In this document: piece by piece, positions 53,988 to 64,000 of the stretch
How positions within the stretch are numbered: position 1 is the stretch's first letter
How the letters are laid out: every line of letters begins with the position of its first letter
Assembly (NCBI GenBank): GCA_963693035.2
Contig: CAXMMQ010000004.1
Span: 124,001 to 188,000 of the forward strand
DNA: 64,000 nucleotides
Direction: 5' to 3'
Source: Lichenicoccus sp963693035
Lineage (GTDB): Bacteria > Pseudomonadota > Alphaproteobacteria > Acetobacterales > Acetobacteraceae
Made by a program: the position numbers and the translations under genes
The notes under the pieces: model-generated
Told to the model about the DNA's origin: nothing
What the model saw: only the letters and a program-made list of their open reading frames with translations
The model's database searches: none

Positions 53988-56405
53988 TCAGAACCTCGTG
54001 GAGACCGAGACGCCGGCAGTAAGAGGCCGCAACAGGTAGCCCTCCTCGGTGAAGTTGATCGAAGGGCGCTGGATGATCTGCTTGTTGTTGGTAAGGTTCT
54101 TCCCGTAGAGGGTGAACACCCAGCGGCCAGCATTCATCCCGACGCTGCCGTTGAGCAGGCCATAGCGAGGCTGGTGGAAAGCCGGGTCAAGGTCGTTGAA
54201 GGCGCCATGCGAAGAGCCGATCACATCGAAGTCGCCGCGGGCGAACCCGCCGGCCTTCCGGCCCAGCTTGAACTCGTAGTCGGCAGCGAAGGTGCCTGTC
54301 CATTTCGGGACGTTGAGCACGTCCTGCCCAGGTGCCGCGGCGAGATCATTCGGGCTCTGGGTAATGATGGCACGGGTGATGCCACCGACCGCGCTGAGCG
54401 TGAGGCCCGGCAACACCTCGGCGCGAACCTGTATCTCGGTGCCGTAGCTCTTCGCGCCACCAAAGTTCTGGGTGATCGACGCACCGCAGGTCGGAAGGTT
54501 GATGCTCTGCTGGATGTTCTGCCAGTCGATATAATACAAGCCGAAGTCGATGCTGAGCTTGTCATGCAGCATGAGCTTCTTCAAACCCGTCTCGTAGCTC
54601 CAGAGGCGGTCGGGTCCGTAGCTCGTTGGCGGCGTGCCAATGCCGACATTGGCGAGATCGGTCTTGCATGTGGTCCCCGAGACCGGCCCGGTCGGACCTC
54701 CCAGCCGGAAGCCCTTCGCAATCGTCGCGTAAAGGATCGATTCAGGATCGAGGTCGTAAGCAAGCGAGAACTTGGGAGTGGCGGCGTAGGTGGAGTCGGT
54801 GGAGGTGAAGGGAAAGGCGTTGCCAAAGGCAAGCACGCCGCCACTGCTGCGGAAATAGCTCTGCGTTGCATAGGAGTAACGGATCCCGGCCGTGAACCTG
54901 AGGTGCTTCAGGATGGAATAATCGGCCTGCGCGAAGCCCGCGTACTGCTTCTCGATGAGTGACTGATTGTCGGAATACACGACGTCGTTCTGATAGTTCG
55001 CATAGGGCAGGCCGCCAAGCGCTGCGCCGCCGAAGGGCGAGTCTGTGACGCTGAAGCCATAGATGTTCTGGAACGCGGCCGAGATGCCAGGTGCCGGTTC
55101 GGTGTCGTCGCGTACCTGCCGCTGCCACTGGAAGTACAGACCGCCGATCCAGTTCAGTTGGCGCCCGAACAACTCCGCATCGGTCGAGGCGGCGCGAAGC
55201 TCCTCCGATGCCTGATAGGTGCGGTCGTCACGATGCACCTGCGACGGCAGGGTCCCGATCTGCGCATCGGCCTGAGGGGCCTGAGCGGGGAAGGCCGGGT
55301 CGAGGAATGCAGTAGCGATCACCTGACTGTTGAACACGGTGCCGTCGCTCTGGAACGAGAAGGTCCGCTGCAGGTAGCTGCTGGCCGAGGTGAGACTGAA
55401 GTCCGGGAAGTACTTGCGGATCGTCACGCTCGGAATGAAGAGGTAATCACGGCTCGGCTCGGTGACCGGCTTGTCCTCGTTGTAGGTCCCGAGCTGAGGG
55501 TAGAACACGGGAGTATCGCCGGTTCTGTCGGTCTGATAGAGAACCTGTGTAGTGATCTCCAGATCGTCCGCTGGCTGATATTTAAGTGTGCCGCGGATGA
55601 AGTTCCAGTGCTCGTCGTTGACACCGGCCTTGGCAAGGCTGCCGTCCGGGTTCAACCGATTGATGTAACCGCTATTCGAACCGAAGTCGCCGGCTATACG
55701 CAGAGCCATCTTGTCCTTGATGAGCGGGATGTTGACGGCGCCTTGCTCATCCCAGTTCGCGCCGCCATGCACAGTGCCTGAGGCATCACTGCTCAGGTCG
55801 GCGCCATAGAAGTTGAACTTCGGCTGGTTGGTAATCAGCCGGATCGTGCCGCCCATTGAACTCGCACCGAACAGCGTCCCCTGTGGTCCACGCAGCACCT
55901 CGACACGATCCATATCGACGAAGCGTGGCAGTTCGGCACCGACATACAGATTGCTCTGGGTGATCGAAGTATCGTCGAGATAGACGGCTACGGTGGCAGA
56001 TCCGGCTGTCGAACTGATGCCGCGTATCACAAGATTCTGCGTGTTTGGCCCGACAATGCCCCCCGACACGGTATTCCCCGCGGCGAACGACAGGCCCGGT
56101 GTCTGGCGGGTCACGTCTTCAAAGGTTCTGATATGCTGCTGCTTGATTGTCTTGCCCGACAACACCGAGACGCTCTCAGGAACCTTGTTTATCAACTGGG
56201 CGCGCTTCGCCGACGTAACCACGACCTGCTCGATGCCACCCTTCTCCTTTGGAACAGCGATATCGCCGGTATCAGCGGTCGAGGAGCCGCCCGAGCTGGC
56301 CGCCTTCTGGACAGCCTGGGCAAGCGCTTTCACGGGACCCGCCCAGCCCAGCACCGCAGCCGAGGCGACGAGGAGCATCAAGTTGACAGGGCGTCCGGTT
56401 GACAT
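53988..56405 (-). CDS. TonB-dependent receptor 4
   Basis: 805 residues from ATG 56405 (AGGA about ten bases upstream); a longer frame to 56483 lacks a signal peptide. Signal peptide near MLLVASAAVLGWAGPVKALA, TonB-box region IEQVVVTSAKRAQLI, plug with VEVLRGPQGTLFGASSMGGTIRL, barrel ending LRPLTAGVSVSTRF. Same subgroup as receptor 3. Diverges from the RidA gene. Confidence 0.92.
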   Translation of the reverse strand: MSTGRPVNLMLLVASAAVLGWAGPVKALAQAVQKAASSGGSSTADTGDIAVPKEKGGIEQVVVTSAKRAQLINKVPESVSVLSGKTIKQQHIRTFEDVTRQTPGLSFAAGNTVSGGIVGPNTQNLVIRGISSTAGSATVAVYLDDTSITQSNLYVGAELPRFVDMDRVEVLRGPQGTLFGASSMGGTIRLITNQPKFNFYGADLSSDASGTVHGGANWDEQGAVNIPLIKDKMALRIAGDFGSNSGYINRLNPDGSLAKAGVNDEHWNFIRGTLKYQPADDLEITTQVLYQTDRTGDTPVFYPQLGTYNEDKPVTEPSRDYLFIPSVTIRKYFPDFSLTSASSYLQRTFSFQSDGTVFNSQVIATAFLDPAFPAQAPQADAQIGTLPSQVHRDDRTYQASEELRAASTDAELFGRQLNWIGGLYFQWQRQVRDDTEPAPGISAAFQNIYGFSVTDSPFGGAALGGLPYANYQNDVVYSDNQSLIEKQYAGFAQADYSILKHLRFTAGIRYSYATQSYFRSSGGVLAFGNAFPFTSTDSTYAATPKFSLAYDLDPESILYATIAKGFRLGGPTGPVSGTTCKTDLANVGIGTPPTSYGPDRLWSYETGLKKLMLHDKLSIDFGLYYIDWQNIQQSINLPTCGASITQNFGGAKSYGTEIQVRAEVLPGLTLSAVGGITRAIITQSPNDLAAAPGQDVLNVPKWTGTFAADYEFKLGRKAGGFARGDFDVIGSSHGAFNDLDPAFHQPRYGLLNGSVGMNAGRWVFTLYGKNLTNNKQIIQRPSINFTEEGYLLRPLTAGVSVSTRF

Positions 56406-56594
56406 CGTGGCTCGATCCTTTCTGCCAGGGAGCGGCGGAGGAACCGCTCTGGCGGTCGGGGTGGCCGCTCCGGCCTGGCCCATAGAACGGTAGCCTTCCG
56501 GTGGCTATATTATACAAGCGCCGAATTCCGCTTGGAGTGTGCGTCTTTATGCAGCACTCAAGACATCCGTATCCGGTGCTTTCTAGACAGTTAT

Positions 56595-56606
56595 ACACTA
56601 ACGTGT
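56595..56606. promoter_or_regulatory. Small inverted repeat in the TonB 4/RidA spacer
   Basis: ACAC-TAAC-GTGT lies 28 bases before the RidA start in the 228-base divergent spacer; an AT-rich stretch (CTATATTATACAAG) lies near 56505. These could be operator and promoter elements, but the repeats are short. Confidence 0.25.
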
Positions 56607-56633
56607 GCGCGCATTTACGTTCCCGGAGACAAC

Positions 56634-57032
56634 GTGTTCACCTTGCACAACCCGAAAGACTCCCCGCCCCCTCCCGGGCCGCTCAGTTGGGGGATCGACC
56701 TGACAACGCCCCGTCGTATGGTGTTCATATCCGGCCAGGTCGGTGCGGACGCCGACGGACGGGTCGGATCGGATTTCATCGAGCAGTGCCGGATGACGTG
56801 GCGCAACGTGGGCAACGTTCTCCGTGATGCCGGAATGAGGCCTGCCAATATTGTACGGACCGGAATATTCTTATCCAGGACAGTCGAAATGACGGATCTT
56901 CTGAAGTCCGCGTTCAATGCCGTTCGTGTCGGCTTCCTCGGCGAGACACGGCCCGCCTCGACCATGATTGTCGTGCATGAGCTTATGGATCCACGTTGGC
57001 TTATCGAGATCGACGCCATCGCGGCGGACTAG
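56634..57032 (+). CDS. RidA/YjgF-family protein
   Basis: 132 residues from GTG 56634, with CGGAG six bases upstream; the open frame extends further upstream but without family features. RidA features: MVFISGQVGADADGRVGSDF, then TWRNVGNVLRDAGMRPANIVRTGIFL and the C-terminal RPASTMIVVHELMDPRWLIEIDAIA with the usual Arg for carboxylate binding. RidA proteins hydrolyse reactive enamines/imines; RutC-type members act in pyrimidine ring breakdown, which fits the island. Confidence 0.88.
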   Translation: MFTLHNPKDSPPPPGPLSWGIDLTTPRRMVFISGQVGADADGRVGSDFIEQCRMTWRNVGNVLRDAGMRPANIVRTGIFLSRTVEMTDLLKSAFNAVRVGFLGETRPASTMIVVHELMDPRWLIEIDAIAAD

Positions 57033-57035
57033 CCG

Positions 57036-57150
57036 ATGCTGCCGATCATCCTCGATGGGCCTTGATGACGTAATCGCGATCCTCTATGCGTGACGTCGTA
57101 GCAAGCTGCTTGCCGTCACCGACGTAGGGAACGAAACGTCTTAGCTGAGA
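57036..57150 (+). pseudogene. Nucleoside hydrolase (IunH-like) remnant
   Basis: Broken + strand pieces: LPIILDGP, then stop and frame change, DDVIAILYA, then another, KLLAVTDVGNET. Together they match the N-terminus of inosine-uridine nucleoside hydrolases (IILDTDPGxDDxxAIL...LLAVTTVxGN). The rest is gone. Confidence 0.6.
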
Positions 57151-57672
57151 GCGAGATCTTTCGTGATCCAGGGGCGGCGGAGATTGTCCTCTCCTCTGGT
57201 GTCGACGCGCGGCGGCAGGCTTCTACCTCACTAGGCAGGCACAGATCGACCGCCGGCTATAAGCCGCATATTCTACGGATCGCTCAGTGTCACGATATCT
57301 TCAGATCAAGAAATCATCGAATTGCGCTCGTAGGCGCCTGATCTGACGCTGCATGGTCATACAAGGCAGCGGGATGCGGGGCGTCGGGTAGACAATGGTT
57401 CGGCCGTAAAATCCGGGTTGACCACCTCGCACGAAGCCACGGCCGCCGTCGCGTGCATCGCCGCCGCAGGCCGCCTTGAGACTATTGATCCAGGCGCTCC
57501 TCAGTATGGTTTCCCAGGGCCTAGATGATGAGACCTCCTTCAAGGCGCGGCAGCAGCCTGCGGACGGCGAAGCGCCGTCTGGTCAGCAGATCACCATCGA
57601 GACGACTGCCTGTCCCAGACCTGTCCCAAGCCGGATGATCTAGCGAGAAGGTTGGCTAATGAATTGATCTAT
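57151..57672. other. Spacer with no recognised gene
   Basis: About 520 bases between the nucleoside hydrolase remnant and tRNA-Glu. A - strand open frame at 57301-57543 (80 codons; contains FYGRTIVYPTPRIPLPCM) has no family I recognise. Probably decayed island edge. Confidence 0.5.
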
Positions 57673-57748
57673 TGGCGTCCCGTACGGGGTTCGAACCCGT
57701 GTTACCGCCGTGAAAGGGCGGTGTCCTAGGCCACTAGACGAACGGGAC
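57673..57748 (-). tRNA. tRNA-Glu (anticodon TTC)
   Basis: On the - strand it begins GTCCCGTTCGTCTAGTGGCC and ends ACGGGAC-G-CCA, with a seven-base acceptor stem, anticodon loop CTTTCAC (TTC at 57712-57714 on the + strand as GAA) and T-loop GGTTCGAACC. The CCA is encoded. Its 3' end faces the accessory region. Confidence 0.96.
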
Positions 57749-57787
57749 GCATGGCACGGGGTGGGTAGCGGAGCGGGGCCGCTTCGG

Positions 57788-59590
57788 TCAAGCCACCAGG
57801 GCGCGGGCCGCGTCGGCGATGAAGAAGCCGGCCTCGACGCGGCCCTGCCATGCCTCGCCGCGCAACTGACCCGCCAGATGCAGCCGCGCGCCGTCGCGGC
57901 TTTCCAGCACCGCCGCCAGCGGTCCTTCATTGGCGCGAAACAGCAGCGCCTTGAGCCTGGGGCCGCCGCCCTCGCCTTCCACCATCAGCCGCAGCGTGTT
58001 GCCCTCCTTGCCGATCCGGTCGGCCCGCACCACCCGCACATTGGGCAGGGCGAACACCGGCTCGTCGTTGCCGGGCCCGAACGGCGCCAGCCGGCCGACA
58101 TCGGCCGCGAGCTCGGCACTGGCGCCCGTCACTCCAAGCACCGCATCCACCGGCAGGTCGAGCGCCGCCGGGCGTTGCCGCGCCGCCGCCAGCCGTCCGT
58201 CGAGGAAGCCATGCAACGCCGGGATCCCGTCCGCACGCAGCGAGAAGCCGGCCGCCATCGCATGGCCGCCGCCGGTCAGCAGCAATCCCGATTGCCGCGC
58301 CGCGATGATCGCGGTGCCGAGATCGAGCCCCGGCACGGACCGTCCCGAGCCCTTGACGCTGCCATCCTCGAGTTCGGCCCCGACCAGTGCAGGCCGGTTG
58401 AACCGCTCCTTCACCCGGCCTGCGACGATGCCGACCACGCCGGGATGCCATCCGCCGCCGCTGATCAGCAGGACGGCATGGCCGGCCGCGACCTGGTCCG
58501 CCGCCAGCGCCATCGCATGGTCGAGGATCGCCGCCTCGACGCCGCGCCGCTGCCGGTTGACGCCGTCCAGCCGCTCTGCCAGCACCCTCGCGTCGTCGGC
58601 ATCCGCGCAGAGCAGCAAGCGCAGCCCGAGATCGGCCTCCGCGATACGACCGCCGGCATTGATCCTCGGGCCGATGGCATACCCGCAGGTAAAGGCGTCC
58701 GGCGTCTCCCGCGCCATCGCCACCTCGAGCAGCGCATTGATGCCGATCCGCTCGCGCCGGCCCATCACCTTCAGCCCTTGCGTCACCAGCGCCCGGTTCA
58801 GGCCGGTCAGCGGCATCACGTCGCAGATCGTCGCCAGCGCCACCATGTCGAGACGCGCGATCAGGTTCGGCTCGGACCGCCCGGCGAACCAGCCGCGCCG
58901 GCGCAGCACCCGCACCATCGCCACGGCGGCCAGGAACGCGATCGCCGTCGCGCACAGCGCGCCGAGACCGGAGGCGCAGTCGAGCCGATTTGGATTGACA
59001 GTCGCCAGCACCGGCGGCGGCAGCCCCTCCGCCTTGTGGTGGTCCAGGATCACCACGTCGGCCAGCCCCTGCACCGCGGCCAGCGGCTCCGGGGCGGCGG
59101 TGCCGCAATCGACGCAGACGATAAGGCCGGCACCACGCTGCACCATGGCGAGCAGTGCCGGCGCGTTCGGTCCGTAGCCTTCAAGCATCCGGTCCGGCAC
59201 GTGGGTCAGCACCGTGCAACCGAGCTCGCGCAGCAACCCGGCCAGCAGGCCGGTGGCGCAGGCTCCGTCCACGTCATAGTCGCCAAAAATCCCGACGGTC
59301 TCGCCGCCTACCACCGCACCGGCAAGCCGGTCGGCAGCGGTATCCATGTCGGTGAGGCAGCTCGGGTCGGGCAGCATCGCGCGCAGGGTCGGCTCGAGGA
59401 AGTGCGCCGCGGTATCGGCGGTGACGCCACGCGCATGCAGCAGCCTGCCGACGATCTCGGGCAGGCCGCAACTTTGCGCAATGGCTGCCGCCAGTCGCTC
59501 CTGCTCCAAGCCGTCGCTGCGCCAAATCCAGCGCCGTCCGCTCAGGCTGTTCGAGACGTCGAGCACCGGCCGCCCGGCCGGCGCCGTCAT
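57788..59590 (-). CDS. recJ: Single-stranded-DNA-specific exonuclease RecJ
   Basis: 600 residues. DHH phosphoesterase motifs: IFGDYDVDGACATGLL, VCVDCGT, VVILDHHKAEG; then GPRINAGGRIAEADLGLRLLL, and the DHHA1 part SGGGWHPGVVGIVAGRVKERFNRPA with GGGHAMAAGF, plus an OB-like C-terminus. A 5'-3' single-strand exonuclease used in recombination and mismatch repair. It lies five bases downstream of glpX. Confidence 0.97.
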   Translation of the reverse strand: MTAPAGRPVLDVSNSLSGRRWIWRSDGLEQERLAAAIAQSCGLPEIVGRLLHARGVTADTAAHFLEPTLRAMLPDPSCLTDMDTAADRLAGAVVGGETVGIFGDYDVDGACATGLLAGLLRELGCTVLTHVPDRMLEGYGPNAPALLAMVQRGAGLIVCVDCGTAAPEPLAAVQGLADVVILDHHKAEGLPPPVLATVNPNRLDCASGLGALCATAIAFLAAVAMVRVLRRRGWFAGRSEPNLIARLDMVALATICDVMPLTGLNRALVTQGLKVMGRRERIGINALLEVAMARETPDAFTCGYAIGPRINAGGRIAEADLGLRLLLCADADDARVLAERLDGVNRQRRGVEAAILDHAMALAADQVAAGHAVLLISGGGWHPGVVGIVAGRVKERFNRPALVGAELEDGSVKGSGRSVPGLDLGTAIIAARQSGLLLTGGGHAMAAGFSLRADGIPALHGFLDGRLAAARQRPAALDLPVDAVLGVTGASAELAADVGRLAPFGPGNDEPVFALPNVRVVRADRIGKEGNTLRLMVEGEGGGPRLKALLFRANEGPLAAVLESRDGARLHLAGQLRGEAWQGRVEAGFFIADAARALVA

Positions 59591-59595
59591 ATGAT

Positions 59596-60585
<990 letters not shown>

Positions 60586-60613
60586 TGGCTAAATCCTCCT
60601 CAAAGACAGTCTC

Positions 60614-61945
60614 TCACCCGGGTTCGATGCGGATCATCGCCGGCGGCTCGATGACGACGTCAAGGGCTGCAATAAGGTCCAGCGCGCGTCGCATCGCAAA
60701 TTCGCGGGTCTGGTGGGTGACCAGCACGATCGGTACCGCGTCCGGCGCCTCGCCGCCAGCCACATCCTCGGCGGCGCCATGCTGCAACATGCTCTTCAGC
60801 GACACGCCGCTGTCGCGCAGGATCGCCGCGATCTCGGCGATCACGCCTGGGCGGTCCAGCACGTGCAGGCGGAGATAATACGCGCCCAGGCGCTCGCTGA
60901 TCGGCACGCTGACGATCTGCGACAGATGTTCTGCGTTCGCCCCCCATACCGGGATCGTGGTGCCGCGCGCGATGTCGATCAGGTCGGCCACCACCGCGGA
61001 CGCGGTCGGGCCGGCGCCGGCGCCACGGCCTTCGAGCATGATGCGGCCGACGAAATCGCCCTCTGCGAACACCGCGTTGAACACGCCTTCCACCAGCGCG
61101 ATCGGCGCCGTCTGCGGCACCAGGCAGGGATGTACCCGCGCCTCTACGCCGGCCTCGGTCAGCCGCGCGATCCCGAGCAGCTTGATCCTGCAACCGAGCT
61201 CCTGCGCAAACGCGATGTCCAGCGCGCCGATCGCCCGGATGCCCTCGACATGCACGGAGCCGAAATCCACCGGACGTCCGAAGGCCAGCGCCGCCAGGAT
61301 CGCCAGCTTGTGCGCGGCGTCGATCCCGTCGATGTCGGTGGACGGATCGGCTTCCGCATAGCCGAGCGCCTGCGCCTCGGCGAGGATGCTCGCGAAGTCA
61401 TGGCCGCTCTCGCGCATCGCGGTGAGGATGTAGTTGCAGGTACCGTTCAGGATGCCGCCGACCCGGGTCAGCCGGTCGGCTGCCAGCCCTTCGCGCACCG
61501 CCTTGATCACCGGGATGCCGCCGGCTACTGCCGCCTCGAACGCCAGCGGCACGCCGCTCCGCTCGGCGACCGCTGCCAGCGCTGCGCCATGGATTGCGAT
61601 CAGCGCCTTGTTGGCGGTGACCACGGGGCGCCCCGCCGCCAGCGCCGCCTCGACCACCTGGCGCGCTGCCCCCTCGGGGCCGCCGATCACCTCGACGACC
61701 ACGTCGACATCCGGATCGCTTGCCAGCGCGCGCGCTTCCTCGTGCCACCGCAGCCCTGCCAATTCGACGCCGCGCTCTCGCGCCCGGTCGCGCGCGGCAA
61801 CCGCGGTGACCACGATCGGCCGCCCGGCACGCGCCGCGATCAGCTCGGCATTGGCATCGAGCAGGCGCACGACGCCGATCCCTACCGTGCCGAGGCCGGC
61901 AAGGCCAATGCGCAGTGGCCCAGGACCGGCCCCCGGGATGGTCAT
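60614..61945 (-). CDS. hom: Homoserine dehydrogenase
   Basis: 443 residues. N-terminal NAD(P) fold IGLAGLGTVGIGVVRLL, the GIPVIKAVREGLA and GILNGTCNYILT signatures, the catalytic region YAEADPSTDIDGIDAAHKLAILAALAFG, and a C-terminal ACT domain (LHVLDRPGVIAEIAAILRDSGVSLKSM) for feedback control by threonine. Its ATG overlaps the aminotransferase stop (ATGA). Confidence 0.97.
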   Translation of the reverse strand: MTIPGAGPGPLRIGLAGLGTVGIGVVRLLDANAELIAARAGRPIVVTAVAARDRARERGVELAGLRWHEEARALASDPDVDVVVEVIGGPEGAARQVVEAALAAGRPVVTANKALIAIHGAALAAVAERSGVPLAFEAAVAGGIPVIKAVREGLAADRLTRVGGILNGTCNYILTAMRESGHDFASILAEAQALGYAEADPSTDIDGIDAAHKLAILAALAFGRPVDFGSVHVEGIRAIGALDIAFAQELGCRIKLLGIARLTEAGVEARVHPCLVPQTAPIALVEGVFNAVFAEGDFVGRIMLEGRGAGAGPTASAVVADLIDIARGTTIPVWGANAEHLSQIVSVPISERLGAYYLRLHVLDRPGVIAEIAAILRDSGVSLKSMLQHGAAEDVAGGEAPDAVPIVLVTHQTREFAMRRALDLIAALDVVIEPPAMIRIEPG

Positions 61946-63177
61946 GATGCGGCGACCATCGGGTTATCGGCCGAGGCGTCGCTGCGCGCGGGGCCGCCAT
62001 TATGCGCGTTCAGGAAGGTGCGGATATTGCGCGTCGCCTGGCGCAGCCGCTGGGTGTTCTCGACCAGGCCGATGCGCACGAAGCCCTCGCCGTATTCGCC
62101 GAAGCCCAGGCCGGGCGCCACCGCCACGGCGGCTTCCTGCATCAGCAGCTTGGAGAATCCGACGCTGCCGAGATGCACGAAGCGCTCCGGGATCGGCGCC
62201 CAGGCGAACATCGAACCCTCTGGCGACGGCACATCCCAGCCCGCCGCCGACAGCCCGCGTATCAGGACGTCGCGGCGCTCGCGATACAACGCGCGCATCT
62301 GCTCGACGCACTCCTGCGGGCCGTTTAGCGCTGCCACCGAGGCGACCTGGATCGGCGTGAAGGCTCCGTAGTCGAGATAGGACTTGATGCGGGTCAGCGC
62401 GTTGATCAGCCGCGGATTGCCGGCGGCGAAGCCCATGCGCCAGCCGGCCATCGAGTAGGTCTTGGACAGCGAGGTGAACTCGACCGCGACCTCCTTGGCC
62501 CCCGGCACCTGCAGGATCGAGGGCGGCGGGGTGTCGCCGAAATAGATTTCCGCATAGGCAAGATCGGACAGGATCCAGATCTCCTCGCGCCGGGCAAAGG
62601 CGACCAGTTCCTTGTAGAAATCGAGATCGGCGACGAAGGCGGTCGGGTTCGAGGGGAAATTCACGATCAGCGCGGTCGGCTTCGGCACCGAATGACGCAC
62701 CGCCCGCTCCAGGGCGCGCAGCATGTCCTCGTTGGGCCGGGCCGGGATCGAGCGCACCGAGGCGCCGGCGATGATGAAGCCGAACTGGTGGATCGGGTAG
62801 GACGGGTTCGGCACCAGGATGGTGTCACCGGGGCTGGTGATCGCCGCCGACAGGTTGGCGAGGCCCTCCTTGGAGCCGAGCGTCGCCACCACCTCTGTCG
62901 CCGGGTCGAGTTGCACGTCGAAGCGGCGCGCATAGTAGCCGGCGAGCGCCTTGAGCAGGCCCGGGATGCCCTTGCTGACCGAGTAGCGATGCGAGCGCGG
63001 ATCGGCCACCGTCTCGACCAGCTTGGCCACGATGTGCGGCGGCGTCGGGCTGTCCGGGTTGCCCATGCCGAGGTCGATGATGTCCGCGCCGCGCGCCCGG
63101 GCCGCCGCCTTGGCCTTGTTGACCTCGGCGAACACGTAGGGCGGCAGGCGGCGGATGCGGTGGAACTCTTCGCTCAT
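61942..63177 (-). CDS. Aminotransferase class I/II (AlaC-like)
   Basis: 411 residues. Starts FHRIRRLPPYVFAEVNKAKAAARARGADIIDLGMGNPDSPTP, with NPSYPIHQFGFIIAG, IVNFPSNPTAF, LAYAEIYF and the PLP lysine in SLSKTYSMAGWRMGF. This group includes alanine transaminase AlaC. Placed just before hom it likely serves amino-acid synthesis. Confidence 0.93.
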   Translation of the reverse strand: MSEEFHRIRRLPPYVFAEVNKAKAAARARGADIIDLGMGNPDSPTPPHIVAKLVETVADPRSHRYSVSKGIPGLLKALAGYYARRFDVQLDPATEVVATLGSKEGLANLSAAITSPGDTILVPNPSYPIHQFGFIIAGASVRSIPARPNEDMLRALERAVRHSVPKPTALIVNFPSNPTAFVADLDFYKELVAFARREEIWILSDLAYAEIYFGDTPPPSILQVPGAKEVAVEFTSLSKTYSMAGWRMGFAAGNPRLINALTRIKSYLDYGAFTPIQVASVAALNGPQECVEQMRALYRERRDVLIRGLSAAGWDVPSPEGSMFAWAPIPERFVHLGSVGFSKLLMQEAAVAVAPGLGFGEYGEGFVRIGLVENTQRLRQATRNIRTFLNAHNGGPARSDASADNPMVAAS

Positions 63178-63234
63178 GACTGGCTCACTAGGCTCAAAGG
63201 CACTCTGGACGGACTGGCTGGAACGGCAAGTCCG

Positions 63235-64000
63235 TCACTGTACTAGAGTGAGGCTGGCGCCGCGACCGAATGCGTCCGCCTGCAGCCGGATCGCCCGCGC
63301 CGGCACGCCCTGCGCGCGCAGCATGTCGGCCACTGCCCGGCCGCGCAGGGTCGCAAGGCTCAGTGCGTCCGCCTGCGCGTCCGGCTCCGACGACGCCGCA
63401 CTGCCATAGCCATGCACCAGGATCGTGCCGGCGCCCCGCCGGACCGCGAGCGCATGCACCAGCCCGGTCTCCCCGGACTGCACGACGTCGGTCTCGCCGA
63501 CGAACGCGATCTGGGTGCCGGTCGGGGGCGCCACTTGGTAGTCGGGCAGCACCGCCTGTGCCGCACCGGACGTACGCGCCGCGGCCTCCTCGCTCTGCAG
63601 GCCGGGCAGTTGGGGGGATGCGGGCGGACCACCCGGTATCGCCGGCAGCGTGACCGTGCCGTTCCCGGCATCCGCTGCGGCCGCCGGCACGTCTAGGGCG
63701 GGCATGGCGATCTCGGGATCGGTGTCGGATGCAGTCGCGACGTCGGTCGGCGTGCCGGCAGATCCGGAGGACGCGGCGGGAGTGGCCGGCTTGCCGGCAG
63801 CAGCGGTCGCCGGCGTTGCCTCGGCGGCATCCAGCGTCGCCGAGGATGAACCCGGTGAAGCGGCGGCCGGCGTGCCCGGCTTCGGCCTGGCCGGACGCGC
63901 CGGCAGCACCGGCGGCGGCAGCGGATCGTTGGCGTCTACCCGGGTGGTGAGGTTGCGCTGGCGCAGCAGCGACGCCGTCACCGTCTCTCGCAGCGCCGCT
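63235..64000 (-). CDS. OmpA-like C-terminal domain protein, 5' end beyond window
   Basis: The frame stays open to base 64000 (upstream codons read AALRETV), so the start is probably outside; a GTG at 63981 is a fallback. A low-complexity Pro/Ala/Thr-rich stretch of about 130 residues precedes a C-terminal domain: GTILVHGYGSAASSEPDAQADALSLATLRGRAVADMLRAQGVPARAIRLQA. This is the OmpA/MotB peptidoglycan-binding pattern, weakly kept. Probably an envelope protein. Unlinked in function to the preceding genes. Confidence 0.62.
   Translation of the reverse strand, partial: AALRETVTASLLRQRNLTTRVDANDPLPPPVLPARPARPKPGTPAAASPGSSSATLDAAEATPATAAAGKPATPAASSGSAGTPTDVATASDTDPEIAMPALDVPAAAADAGNGTVTLPAIPGGPPASPQLPGLQSEEAAARTSGAAQAVLPDYQVAPPTGTQIAFVGETDVVQSGETGLVHALAVRRGAGTILVHGYGSAASSEPDAQADALSLATLRGRAVADMLRAQGVPARAIRLQADAFGRGASLTLVQ

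Noticed and set aside
57301..57543. 80-codon - strand open frame as a gene
   Set aside because: No family recognised, no good ribosome site, and it sits in decayed sequence; kept only as part of a spacer note.

Overview
The window looks like a chromosomal segment of a GC-rich alphaproteobacterium, most likely an acetic-acid-bacterium relative (Acetobacteraceae or near). This is inferred from the base composition, the codon use, the TonB-receptor-rich accessory content and the housekeeping block alaC-hom-glpX-recJ at the right end; no 16S gene is present to prove it.

Layout. (1) 1-12.1 kb: an oxidative catabolic cluster on the + strand: a flavin/Fe-S Old-Yellow-Enzyme-type dehydrogenase (cut by the left edge), an orphan ectoine-synthase-like cupin, an FAD monooxygenase-like protein, a TonB receptor, an amino-acid-type binding protein and permease, a TctC/Bug-like protein, a fused gluconate-dehydrogenase-type GMC oxidoreductase and a DAO-type oxidase. 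Three genes between 3.6 and 8.7 kb each carry one single-base frameshift. (2) 12.2-14.6 kb: an intact paralogue of that TonB receptor. (3) 14.6-18.2 kb: a graveyard of IS3, IS30, IS481, IS630 and IS701 fragments with remnants of a molybdenum hydroxylase (IorB/CoxL type) and a LysR gene. (4) 18.3-31.0 kb: a PfkB kinase and two SIS-domain proteins diverging from a DeoR regulator, followed by a Dpp-type ABC importer, an Asp/hydantoin racemase, a metal amidohydrolase and a PuuE-like deacetylase-fold protein. (5) 31.3-37.6 kb: a TonB receptor translationally coupled to a PotBCAD-like ABC importer. (6) 37.7-53.9 kb: an atz-like block: ring-opening amidohydrolase (AtzD/barbiturase family) and allophanate-hydrolase-like amidase diverging from a LysR gene; two complete BMP/nucleoside-type ABC importers bracketing AtzG- and AtzE-like genes; and an FrhB-like Fe-S protein. 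(7) 54.0-57.2 kb: a fourth TonB receptor diverging from a RidA protein, then a nucleoside-hydrolase remnant. (8) 57.7-64 kb: tRNA-Glu and core genes recJ, glpX, hom, alaC and an OmpA-like gene cut by the right edge.

How it works together (inference). Regions 4-7 read as one catabolic island for a nitrogen heterocycle, probably of the cyanuric acid, barbiturate or oxidised-nucleobase type and possibly carried on a sugar. TonB receptors and four ABC importers would bring it in; the kinase and SIS proteins could remove a sugar; amidohydrolases would deaminate and open the ring; AtzG/AtzE- and AtzF-like enzymes would turn the carboxybiuret/allophanate product into ammonia and CO2. The gene families are seen in the sequence; the substrate is not known. 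The island ends at the 3' side of tRNA-Glu, a usual integration site, but no integrase lies in the window.
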